Shown one piece after another: positions 8,154 to 17,900 of a stretch of DNA of 64,000 nt. Below the pieces are notes generated by a model, which saw only the letters and a list, made by a program, of their open reading frames with translations, did no database searches and was not told the DNA's origin. The stretch spans positions 1 through 64,000 of the forward strand of contig NZ_JAJUWS010000006.1 of NCBI RefSeq assembly GCF_021390475.1. The letters run 5' to 3'. This DNA is from Streptomyces sp. ST2-7A. Its GTDB lineage: Bacteria; Actinomycetota; Actinomycetes; Streptomycetales; Streptomycetaceae. Numbering within the stretch: position 1 is the first letter of the stretch; each line of letters begins with the position of its first letter. The translations under genes were made by a program, and so were the position numbers.

Positions 8154-11100
8154 TCAACCGGGTGTGGGGGGCAGGTCGCTCAGGGCACGGTCGATCAGTT
8201 CCGCGATCCGGCGCACCGCTTCCCCGGCGAGCAGCGAGTAGTGGTGGCCGTCGACGACCTCCTCCTCGACGGGGCCGCGGAGGTGCGGGCGCCAGCCCAG
8301 CGCGGGCAGGTCCTCCACGTCGTCCACCCCCATGCCGACCCCCGCGTTGCGCGGCGAACGCCGGGAGGCGGCGATCAGCAACATGCGCGTGTCCGGGTCG
8401 TCGAGATGTCCGGCGCGGTGGGTGCCCAGGGCGCGCAGATGTCGCTCGAAGACCCCCAACCGCAGGTCGACGCTCTCGCGGGGACCGATCAGCCCCACCG
8501 CCCGCAGGCGGGCGGTGACCTCGGCGCGCACCGCGTCGGCGGTCATGGCGGCCAGGTTCCGCGCGTCGTCCGGACCGGTGAGGAGTTCCAGGTCGAGGAA
8601 GGCCTCCAGGGAGTGCAGGTAGCGCACCGCCGCGACGGCGGTGTCCCCACCCGCCCCCGTTCCCCCGAGGTCGCGGATGCGGTCGGGGAGGTTGGAGTCG
8701 ATGAGCACCAGGCGGGCGGTCCGCTCGCCCCGACGCTCCAGTTCCACGGCGGCGGCGTGGGCGAGGGTGCCGCCCATCGACCACCCACCCAGCAGATAAG
8801 GGCCCCGGGGTTGGACCGAACGCACCGCCTCGAGGTAGCGCTCCACCGCCTCCGGGATGGAGGTCGGCCCCCGGCCACCGGTCAACTCCGGGTCGGTGAG
8901 GGCGATCACGGGACGGGAGCCGCCGAGGGTGCGGGCCAGTTCGCCGTAGCACAGGACGTCGCCGCCCGAGGGGTGGATCAGGAACAGCGGTGTTCCGCCC
9001 TCCCCGGCACGCAGCGGCATCACGATCCCGTCCGGGTCCCCCGCCGCCGGGCCCGTCGCTTTCCGGACCGGGGACGGGGGCGTCGGAACCGTGCCGGTCG
9101 CCGGGGCGGACGGGTGGGGCGCGTCCCACACGTCCGGGTCCTCGGCCAGACGTCGGACCCGGGCCACGTGGTCGGCGAAGGCGCGGTCCGCCTCCCCGGC
9201 CGGGATCACCGTCTCCTGGACGTCCCACTGCAACAGCAGGGCGCCGTGCTGTTCGAGCACCTGATGATCGAGCCAGGTCTGCGGCGTACTGCTCACCCCG
9301 TGGACCGGCGTGCCGACCCAGTCCAGGTCGTGGGTGCCGCCCAGCGGGGCGGACAGGCCCAGCGCGCTGGTGAAGACCACCGGCACCGACTCGGTGCGGC
9401 CGGTGCGCGAGGCCTTCTCCGCCAACAGTTCCAGGGCCGAGAACTCTCGGTGCTCCAGGTCGGAGAAGAGGGTGTGCTGGGCACGGTGGGCGGCGTCGGC
9501 GAAGCAGGTGTCCGCGCTCCGGTCCACGGCGTGCAGCATCAGGGTGGTGAAGTCCCCGACCACGTCCTCGGCACCGGGGAGCCCGGCGGGCCGGTCGAAG
9601 AGGGTGAGAGTGAGGGACAACCGGTTCTCGCCCGACCACGCGGCCAGGGTCTCGCCGTAGGCGGCGAGCAGGACGGCGGTGGGGGTCAGTCCGCGACGGG
9701 CGGCCTCGGTGGTCAACGCCTTCCAGCACTCGGGCTCCAGGCGGGCCGATCGCCGGGCGAACCGGGGCCGCTCGTCGTGGCCGTCGGGCAGCCGGGGCAG
9801 GGCCGGGGCACCGGGAAGGTCGTCCATCCGTCCGCGCCAGTAGGCGGCGGCCCGGCGGTGATCCTCGGTGTCGGCACGTGCCTCCAGCGCGGCGACGCAG
9901 TGCCGGAAGGTGGTGGCGGGCAGCGGCAGTCGCGCGTCCGGGTTCTCGTAGAAGGTGCGCAGTTCGCGGTCCCACACGAAGTAGCCGGCGGTGTCGCAGA
10001 CCAGTACGTCCACGTTGACGAAGAGGCGGATCACGCCGTCCGGGAGGCGGGCTGCGCGGATGTCCACCAGCGGCCAACGCCCCGGGTGGGGTTCCCGGCG
10101 CACCATGGTCTCCCGGATGCGCTTCAGGGCACGGTTCCGCTCCTCCGGCTCCCGGTCGGCCAGGTCCCGGACCCGGATGCGGTAGCGCGGGACCCGCTCC
10201 AGGACGCGGTTGCGGCCCTCCGCGGTGATCACGGCCCGCAGCATGGGGTGGCGGGCGATGACCCGGTTCCAGGCCTCCTCGTATCGGGCGACGTCCAGGT
10301 CCGGGCAGTCGTACTCCAGGTGGAAGGAACAGGGGACGTTGCCCATCCGGTAGCCGCCGGAGCCGCCGATCCAGTAGGCGTGCTGCACCCGGGTGAGCGG
10401 GAACTCGTCCAGGGGCTCCCCGGGTCCGGCCGGTTCGGATGGTGCGGATGGTGCGGATGGTGCGGTCGGGTCCGGGATCGTTCCGGCCGCCGGGTCCGCG
10501 CCGGAGGTCTCCAGCAGCGGCGCGAGGGAGGCGATGGTGGGGCGGGCCAACAGGTCCGTCAGGCGCAACCGCACCCCGAGGTCGTCGCGCAAACGCGCGA
10601 GCATCCGGGTGGCGAGCAGCGAGTGGCCGCCGAGCGCGAAGAAGTCGGCGTCCCGGTCGGTGACGGGGAAGCCCAACAGGTCCGACCAGATGGCGGCCAG
10701 GGGACGCTCGGCCGGCCCGAATCCCTCCGCGCCCTCCACGGGGCTCCCGTCCTCCCCCGGTACCGGAAGGTCTCCGGGTGGGGCGACCGCCGGCCCGCCG
10801 GCGGTACGGAGCGAGAGGTCGACCGGGGAGACCGCGATCGAGGGTGGTGCGTCCGTGCGGCGGGTGAGTGTCAGGATCCGGTCCAGGCTCCGCATGCCGT
10901 CGGCCGCGCCGATCGAGTGGCGGGAGGCCACGACACGTTCGGTGCCGCCGGGGCCGACTCTCCAACCGTCCCAGGCGACGGCGATCCAGGCCGTGCGCCC
11001 GTCCTCCTCCACGTGTTCCCGTTCGGCGAAGGCGTCCAGGAAACGGTTGACCGCCGCGTACGGGGCCAGCCCCAGGCCGCCGACGAAGGCGGTGGCCGAG

Positions 11101-14100
11101 GACATCAGCACCACGGCCTCCGGACGCCGGTCACCGGGCAGGTCCCGGACCGCCGAGCGCAGCGCCTCGGCCGCGGCCGCCTTGGCCCGGGCGTGTGCCC
11201 GGACCGACTCCCCGTCCACCGACCGCAGGGGAATGACCGCCTCGGAGGCGACCACACCGGCGGCGTGGATCACCGGGCCGAGGGGGCCGTCACGCTCGGT
11301 CAGTTCGCGCAGCAGATCGGTCATGGCCGACGTGTCGGCGGCGTCGACGGCACGCACCTCGATGTCCGCGCCGTCGGAACGCAACCGGCGCACGGTCGCC
11401 GCCCGCACGGAACCGGCATCCCCGTCCAGTCCCGTGCGGCCGGTGACGACCACCCGCCGACCGGTGCGGGCCAGATGGCCGGCGACGGTGAGTCCGACAT
11501 CACCCAGACCACCGATGACCAGCACGGTGGCTGCCGGGTCCCCGGCGCTCCGGGGTTCGACCGCTTCCTCCGGCCGCCAGTGGGCCAGGGAGCGCACCCA
11601 GCGGTGTCGGCCCCGCAGCGCGACCTCCATCCCCGAATCGCCACCGGTCGCCAGATCGGCGGCCTCGCGGCACACGGCGGTGACGTCCCCGGCATCGACA
11701 TCGGCGTCGCCGGCGGCATCCACCCCGGCGGGAAGTCCGACCGGCAGGTCCACGGTGCGCCAGCGCAGGCCGGGGAACTCCTGGGAGAGCACCCGGGGCA
11801 CCGCGAGGGCGGCTGCGTCCGCCGGGCGGGGACGGTCCGCGCTCTCCACCTGCTGGGCTCCCGCCGCGACGTGCACCAGACAGGTGTTCCGTGCCCAGGG
11901 GGCCGTCGCGGCGGCGACGGCCGCGCAGTCGAGGATCGCGGTGGCCACCCGACCGGCGGTGTCGTTCGGGGTGTCCGCCCCGGTGCCGTGACCGGGGTCC
12001 ACGACCACCACCCCGTCGCACGCTTCGGTGTCGGTGGTCACGGCGACCACCTCGGCACCCGCCCCGGCGAACGCGGCACGGATCGACTCCGCCCGTCGGC
12101 CGGTGCCGGTGATCAGCCAGCGTCCGGAGAGCGCGGTCGTCGTCGGGGGCGGCGTGCGGTGCCACACCGGCAGTTGGAAGGGCTCACTCTCATCGGGGGC
12201 CTGTCCCGCCTCTCCTGTTCCGGGGGCCGGGGAGGCGGGCGGGTCGATCCACAGTCGGCGACGCCGGAGGGGCGCCCCCGGCAGCACCAACCGGCGCCTG
12301 CCGGGCCGGTGCAGGGCCGCGACGTCGGGGACCGCGACACCGTGTGTCCACAGCTCTCCGCACGCGGCGAGCAACGCGGCCCGACCCTCCCCGATCGTGG
12401 TGGGCGGGGGCATGGAGGTGACCGCGGTGGCCAGCCGTTCGGCATGTTGGGCGCGGGCCAGTTGGAGCAGGCCGTGGCCGGGGCCGGCCTGTAGCAGGGC
12501 GGTCGGTCCCGGGCCCACGGCGGTGGCGAGCGCGTCGGCGAAACGAACGGTGGACCGCAGGTGCGACACCCAGTGCTCCGCATCCGGAGCCGCCTCCAGA
12601 GGACCGCCGGTGAGTGTGGTGGCCAGTGGAATGCGGGGCGGCCGTGCCGCGACCCTCTCCGCCACGGCCCGCAGCTCCTCCAGGGCGGGCTCCACCAGGC
12701 GGGAGTGGGCGGCGGCGTCCAGGAGGAGGCGGTTGACGCGCACTCCCTCGGCGGTCAGCCCGGCCTCCAGCGCGGCCACGGCCGACGCGGGTCCCGACAC
12801 CACGCACGCCTCCGGGCCGTTGACGACCGCCAGGTCGATCTCGGCGTGGTGGCGCAGCAGGTCCCGGACCCGGGGCTCGGGGAGCGCCACCGCGAGCATC
12901 GTCCCGCCGCCCGCAGTCCGGGACATGGCCCGGGAACGAACCATCACCAGGGAGGCGGCATCCTCCGGGGAGAGCACCCCGGCCACCACGGCGGCGGCGT
13001 ACTCGCCGAGGCTGTGTCCGACCACCGCGTCCGGCTCCACACCCCGGGCGCGCAGGGTGTTCGCGACGGCCACACAGACGGTGAACAGGGCGGGAAGGCC
13101 GTGGGCGGGATCGCGCAGCAGGCGGGTGGCCCGTTCGTCGCCGGGGGGGGCGGTCAGCAGGGACCGCAGGTCGGCGCCGGGTGTCGGCCGATCCCGCTCA
13201 CCGGTGTCGAAGAGTTCGGCGTACCGGTCCACGGTCGCGGCGAAGTCGGGCTCGGCCAGCAGGCCGTGCGCCATCCCCGGGTACTGCGCGCCCCCGCCGG
13301 GGAAGGCGAGGACGAGCCGGGGACGGGCGGCGGGGACGGCCCGACGGGCGGCGGTCGCCACCGCGCGGGCGTCCCCGGCGGGGTCGCCGGTGAGCACGGC
13401 CGCGGCCCGGTGGAGCAGGGCGGGGCGGCCGGCGTGCAGGGTGTACGCGATGTCGGCCGCCCCGGGGACGGCCGGCCCGGGGCCACCGTCCGGCGTTCCG
13501 TCGGCCGACCCGCCCGCCACCCCGGCGACGCCGGTCAGCAGACCGGCGAGCGCGTCGTCCCGATGAGCGGAGAACAGCGCCAGTTGCGGCCGGGGGTCGG
13601 GGACCGGGGCCGGGCGCTCCGGCGCGGCACCGAGCACCACGTGACAGTTGGTACCGCCGATGCCGAAGGAACTGACGCCCGCGTATCGCTCTCCCTTCCA
13701 CGGGGTCGCCCGCTCGGCGACCCGGAACGGTGAGTCCTCCAACTCCAGGTCGGGGTTGAGGGGGAAGGCGTCGAGGGCCGGCGGCAACACCGCGTGGTGC
13801 AGCGCCAACACGGCCCTGGCGAAACCGGCGATCCCGGCCGCCGAGTTGGCGTGTCCGATGTTCGCCTTGACCGAGCCGAGGGTGCACCGGGCCGGACCGC
13901 CGGCGCCGAACACCCGACGCAGGGCGGCCACCTCCACCACGTCGCCGAGCCGGGTCGCGGTGCCGTGCGCCTCGAGATAACCGATCATCCGGGGGTCGAT
14001 CCCGGCGACCTCGAGCGCTTCGGAGATCACCCGGGCCTGGCCGCGCGGCGAGGGTGCGGTGAAGCCCGTCCGGTCGGCGCCGTCGTTGCCGATCGCCGAG

Positions 14101-14972
14101 CCGTGGATCACCGCCAGGATCGGATCGCCGTCGGCGAGGGCGTCCTCCAGTCGGCGCAGCACCGCGACGCCCACGCCCTGGGTGTGCACGATGCCGGTGC
14201 CCTCGGCGGAGAACGTCCGCACGTGCCCGTCGGCCGAGAAGATGCCGTCGGGAATGTGCAGGTAGCCGCCGCCCTGCGGGACGATCAGCGAGGAGCCGCC
14301 GGCCAGGGCGGTGTCGCACTCCTGTGCCAGCAGCGACTGAGCCGCCAGGTGCACGGCCACCAGCGAGGTGGAGCAGGTCGTGCCGACGCAGACGGCCGGG
14401 CCGGTGAGGCCGAGCCGGTGCGCCACGTGCAGCGGCAGGTAGTCGGCCACGCCGGCCATCGCGGCCTGCAGGCTGCCGACCGGGTCCCGGTCGGCGGCGA
14501 GGTACCGATCACCGAGGTTGCGGGCGAGGTAGTCGCTGTGTGAGGCGCCGGCGAAGACGCCCACCGCCCCGGCACCGGCGCCCCGGGCGTGCCCGGAGTT
14601 CTCCAGGGCGCGCGCACACGCCTCCAGGAAGAGCCGCTGTTGGGGGTCCATCGGCGCGGCCTCGGCGTCGGTCAGTCCGAAGGGTTCGGGGTCGAACAGG
14701 TCCTGCCCCTCGATGAGCCCGCTCACCGGGATCCGGGCCGGGTTCCCCGGCATGCGACCGGCGGGGTCGTTCGTCCGCTCCCCGGTGTCCTCGTGTCGGG
14801 TCAGGCCGCTGCGCCCGGAGACGATCAGGTCCCACAGGGCGGCGGTGTCGGGGGCGCCGGGGAAGCGGCAGTCCAGCGCGGTGACGGCGATCAGGCCCTC
14901 GGGGGTCGTCGTGTCACCGGCCGCGGGGGCATCCACCGGGGATCGGTCGGGATGCGGGGTCGGGGCCGTCAT
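8154..14972 (-). CDS. Hybrid PKS-NRPS, KS-AT-KR-carrier-Cy-TE (HMWP1-like)
   Basis: This 2272-residue megasynthase has these domains in order. KS is at about 25-450 (active Cys200 in TTCSTSLVA, His336, His374). AT is at about 550-900 (Ser654 in GHSLGEYAA; AAAHS in place of the methylmalonyl YASH, so malonyl-CoA is likely). KR follows (GGLGDVG 1153-1159, Ser1291, Tyr1304, Asn1308). The carrier is at about 1420-1490 (Ser1450 in LGGHSL). The heterocyclization domain is at about 1522-1945 (Asp1654-VLVC-Asp1659). The thioesterase is at about 1985-2272 (Ser2064 in GWSMGG). The order matches yersiniabactin HMWP1 except that both methyltransferase domains and the PCP after Cy are absent. Expected role: extend the aryl-thiazoline with a reduced malonyl unit, form a second thiazoline from cysteine and release the product. 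ATG 14972 overlaps the previous stop. Confidence 0.92.
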   Translation of the reverse strand: MTAPTPHPDRSPVDAPAAGDTTTPEGLIAVTALDCRFPGAPDTAALWDLIVSGRSGLTRHEDTGERTNDPAGRMPGNPARIPVSGLIEGQDLFDPEPFGLTDAEAAPMDPQQRLFLEACARALENSGHARGAGAGAVGVFAGASHSDYLARNLGDRYLAADRDPVGSLQAAMAGVADYLPLHVAHRLGLTGPAVCVGTTCSTSLVAVHLAAQSLLAQECDTALAGGSSLIVPQGGGYLHIPDGIFSADGHVRTFSAEGTGIVHTQGVGVAVLRRLEDALADGDPILAVIHGSAIGNDGADRTGFTAPSPRGQARVISEALEVAGIDPRMIGYLEAHGTATRLGDVVEVAALRRVFGAGGPARCTLGSVKANIGHANSAAGIAGFARAVLALHHAVLPPALDAFPLNPDLELEDSPFRVAERATPWKGERYAGVSSFGIGGTNCHVVLGAAPERPAPVPDPRPQLALFSAHRDDALAGLLTGVAGVAGGSADGTPDGGPGPAVPGAADIAYTLHAGRPALLHRAAAVLTGDPAGDARAVATAARRAVPAARPRLVLAFPGGGAQYPGMAHGLLAEPDFAATVDRYAELFDTGERDRPTPGADLRSLLTAPPGDERATRLLRDPAHGLPALFTVCVAVANTLRARGVEPDAVVGHSLGEYAAAVVAGVLSPEDAASLVMVRSRAMSRTAGGGTMLAVALPEPRVRDLLRHHAEIDLAVVNGPEACVVSGPASAVAALEAGLTAEGVRVNRLLLDAAAHSRLVEPALEELRAVAERVAARPPRIPLATTLTGGPLEAAPDAEHWVSHLRSTVRFADALATAVGPGPTALLQAGPGHGLLQLARAQHAERLATAVTSMPPPTTIGEGRAALLAACGELWTHGVAVPDVAALHRPGRRRLVLPGAPLRRRRLWIDPPASPAPGTGEAGQAPDESEPFQLPVWHRTPPPTTTALSGRWLITGTGRRAESIRAAFAGAGAEVVAVTTDTEACDGVVVVDPGHGTGADTPNDTAGRVATAILDCAAVAAATAPWARNTCLVHVAAGAQQVESADRPRPADAAALAVPRVLSQEFPGLRWRTVDLPVGLPAGVDAAGDADVDAGDVTAVCREAADLATGGDSGMEVALRGRHRWVRSLAHWRPEEAVEPRSAGDPAATVLVIGGLGDVGLTVAGHLARTGRRVVVTGRTGLDGDAGSVRAATVRRLRSDGADIEVRAVDAADTSAMTDLLRELTERDGPLGPVIHAAGVVASEAVIPLRSVDGESVRAHARAKAAAAEALRSAVRDLPGDRRPEAVVLMSSATAFVGGLGLAPYAAVNRFLDAFAEREHVEEDGRTAWIAVAWDGWRVGPGGTERVVASRHSIGAADGMRSLDRILTLTRRTDAPPSIAVSPVDLSLRTAGGPAVAPPGDLPVPGEDGSPVEGAEGFGPAERPLAAIWSDLLGFPVTDRDADFFALGGHSLLATRMLARLRDDLGVRLRLTDLLARPTIASLAPLLETSGADPAAGTIPDPTAPSAPSAPSEPAGPGEPLDEFPLTRVQHAYWIGGSGGYRMGNVPCSFHLEYDCPDLDVARYEEAWNRVIARHPMLRAVITAEGRNRVLERVPRYRIRVRDLADREPEERNRALKRIRETMVRREPHPGRWPLVDIRAARLPDGVIRLFVNVDVLVCDTAGYFVWDRELRTFYENPDARLPLPATTFRHCVAALEARADTEDHRRAAAYWRGRMDDLPGAPALPRLPDGHDERPRFARRSARLEPECWKALTTEAARRGLTPTAVLLAAYGETLAAWSGENRLSLTLTLFDRPAGLPGAEDVVGDFTTLMLHAVDRSADTCFADAAHRAQHTLFSDLEHREFSALELLAEKASRTGRTESVPVVFTSALGLSAPLGGTHDLDWVGTPVHGVSSTPQTWLDHQVLEQHGALLLQWDVQETVIPAGEADRAFADHVARVRRLAEDPDVWDAPHPSAPATGTVPTPPSPVRKATGPAAGDPDGIVMPLRAGEGGTPLFLIHPSGGDVLCYGELARTLGGSRPVIALTDPELTGGRGPTSIPEAVERYLEAVRSVQPRGPYLLGGWSMGGTLAHAAAVELERRGERTARLVLIDSNLPDRIRDLGGTGAGGDTAVAAVRYLHSLEAFLDLELLTGPDDARNLAAMTADAVRAEVTARLRAVGLIGPRESVDLRLGVFERHLRALGTHRAGHLDDPDTRMLLIAASRRSPRNAGVGMGVDDVEDLPALGWRPHLRGPVEEEVVDGHHYSLLAGEAVRRIAELIDRALSDLPPTPG

Positions 14973-17900
14973 CGTGCGGTCTCCTCGGCTCGGGCGCGGG
15001 CGGCGGCCCGGTCCCCGCGACGTGGGGAGGGACGGCGGGCGGGCGGAATCCCCGGGTCGGGGGCGGCCGGGGGCGCGACGGGCCCGGGGCGGGTCAGAGC
15101 GGTGATGTGCTCGGCCAGTGAACCGACCGTCGGGTGGCGGAAGACGTCCGCCAGCGCGAGGTCGGGGGCGAGGGATTCGCGCAACCGCCGGTGGGCCAGG
15201 ACCAGGGTCAGGGAAGTGGCGCCCAGGGAGCCGGGACTCGCCTCCGGGGTGACCGGCCGTTCGGTGAGATCGGACAGGACGGAGACGACCGACGCCAGGA
15301 CTCCGGCGTCGATCCCCCGGACCGGGGGCGCGGGCGGCGCCGACGGATCGGCGGGGGTGGACGGTGTGACGGGGGTGGATCGGTCTGTGGGAATGGACGG
15401 TGTGGCGGCCGGGGTCGACTCGACCCCGGCGGTCGTCGGCGGCCGGTGAACGGCCTCCGCCAGTCCGGGGCCTGCCAACCCGATCCCGACCTCCGGTGGC
15501 AGGGAGGCGACCCAGCGGGAGGCCGCCTCCAGTGCCCGGGCCGGGGGAAGGGCTCCGGCGCGGACGACCAGCGCCGCCTCCAGACCGAGCGCCGCGGCCC
15601 GCTCGACGGCCCGGGCCGCCCAGTGCCCGGGCGCGGTGTCGGCGGCCGGCACCGGTGACGTGACGGCCGGGAGCGCGTCACGCACCGGGGTGGTGCCCTC
15701 GACTTCGCCCTCCCCCGCCGGTCCGGCCCCGTTCGCCGTGCCGTTCGCCCGACCGTTCGCCGCTCCCACCTCGGCGGCCCGGGTCAGCGCGGCGTGGTCG
15801 ATCTTGCCGTTGGCGGTGACGGGGAAACGGTCCAGCGACACGAAGCGGTTGGGCACCATGTAGTCCGGCACCCGGGTCGAGAGGAAGCTCGCGAGCTCGG
15901 CCGGATCCGGGGCCCGGTCGGAGTCCCGGGGCACGATGTGGGCGACCAGGCGCGGGCGCCCGTCCCTCCCCCGGCGCGCGAGGGCCAGGCACTGCCGGAC
16001 CCCGGGGTGGCGCCCCAGCACGGCCTCGATCTCCCCCGGTTCGATGCGGTGTCCCCGAATCTTGACCTGCCGGTCGGCGCGCCCCAGGAACTCGATCACC
16101 CCGGCGGGGGTCCAGCGGCCCAGGTCACCGGTGCGGTAGAGCCGTTCGCCCAGTACGGGGTGGTGGGCGAAGCGCTCGGCGGTCTGCTCCGGGTCCGCGG
16201 TGTAACCGCGGGCCAGCCCGTCGCCACCGATGTACAGCTCACCGGCCGTGCCCACGGGGCAGGGGACACCGTCCTCGTCCAGGACGTGGAAGGTCTGCCC
16301 GCGCAGGGCCCGGCCGTAGGGGACGCTGCGCCACTGCGGGTCGATCCGCCCGACGGGGTGGGTGATGGACCAGATCGAGGCCTCGGTGGCCCCGCCCAGG
16401 CTCATGAACCGGGCTCCGGGCGCGAGCCGGCGCAGCCGGTCGGGGAGGTTGAGCGGTATCCAGTCGCCGGAGAGCATCACCAGGCGCAGCGTGCGGAGCG
16501 CCCCGGCGGCGGCCTCCGGTTCCATCTCGGCGTACTCGACCAGCATCTCCAGCAGCGCGGGAGCGGTGTTCCAGATGGTCACGCCGTGCCGCCCGGCCTG
16601 TTCGAGCCAGTGCTGCGGATCGGTGCGCCGGGCCGGGTCGGGAAGGACCAGCGAGCCTCCCGCCCCCAGGACTCCGTAGATGTCGAAGACCGACAGGTCG
16701 AAGCTGAGAGCGGAGAGGGCCAGCACCCGGTCCTCCGCGGTCACCGAGAAACGGTCGACGATGTCGTCCACGGTGGTGCGGGCCGCCCGGTGCTCGATGT
16801 CCACGCCCTTGGGGGTGCCGGTCGAGCCGGAGGTGAAGATGGTGTAGGCGAGGTCCCCGGGGGAGGCCGGGACCGGGTCCGGCAGCGCCGGGGTGTCCCC
16901 GGTGGGCGAACGGGTGGGCCGGCCGGCGGCGTTGAGCCGGTGCACCGTGACCCCGTCGGGCCAGGACAGGTCCACGCCGCGTCCCACCAGCGCGTGCCGG
17001 ATCCCGGAGCGGTGGCAGACGGCGGCGACCCGGGCGGTGGGCCAGGACGGTTCCACCGGTACGTAGGCCGCGCCGGCGCGGTGGACACCGAGGACGGCGG
17101 CAATCTGCGCCGGGGTCTTCTCGCAGGCCACGGCGACGCGTTCACCCGGCCCCACCCCGTGTGCGGCGAGCAGCGCGGCACCGGCCTCCGCCGAGGCGGC
17201 GAGCCGTTCATGGGTGACGGTGACGCCGGGGGCGTGCACGGCGGGCCGTTCGGGGCGACGGCGCGCGGCGGACCGGAGGGGACCGTCGAGCAGCGCGTCG
17301 GCCCGGGGGAACGGGGTGACGTCGAGGGGTTCGGCCGGCAGGAAGGAGGGGTCGAAGCCCAGCGCGGGGTCGGTCCAGGCCGCCGGGTCGGTCAGCCGGC
17401 GCAGCAGGCGTCCCTGGGCGGCGGCCAGGGCGGGTATCCAACCCTCGGGAAAGGCCCCGACGACATGGTCCCAGGCGATGCGCAGGCGGCCGTCCTCGTC
17501 CCGGACGATGTGGTCCAGGAGGACCTGGGGGGTCTGCGAGACGCCGTACACCTCCCGCCCGATCCAGGCATGCGGGGCGGGGCCCTCGCCCGCCAGGCCC
17601 ACGCCGCTGGTGAAGACGACCGGGAAGGCCGGGGTGCCGTCCGGCGCGGCGGCGCGGGGGACCAACTCGCGGAGCACCTCGACGCCGGAGACCGAGCCGT
17701 GGTCGAGGTCCTCCCAGAAGCGCCGACCGGTCGCGGCGGCGAGGGCGGCGAAGCCGCCGGGCCGGCCGGGTGTCCACTCCGGGCAGGCGATCAGCGCGGT
17801 GGTGGTGAAGTCCCCCACCACGTCGGCCGCGTCACCGTGGACATCGGGGCGGTCGAAGACGGTGGTGTTGAGGCAGATCCGACTTCCCGCGCCCCAACGC

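Noticed and set aside
7872..12494. A very long plus-strand open frame opposite the hybrid synthetase
   Set aside because: It is the complement of a well-supported megasynthase. Its product is Gly/Arg/Val-rich without motifs, the usual antisense artefact of high-GC codon bias.
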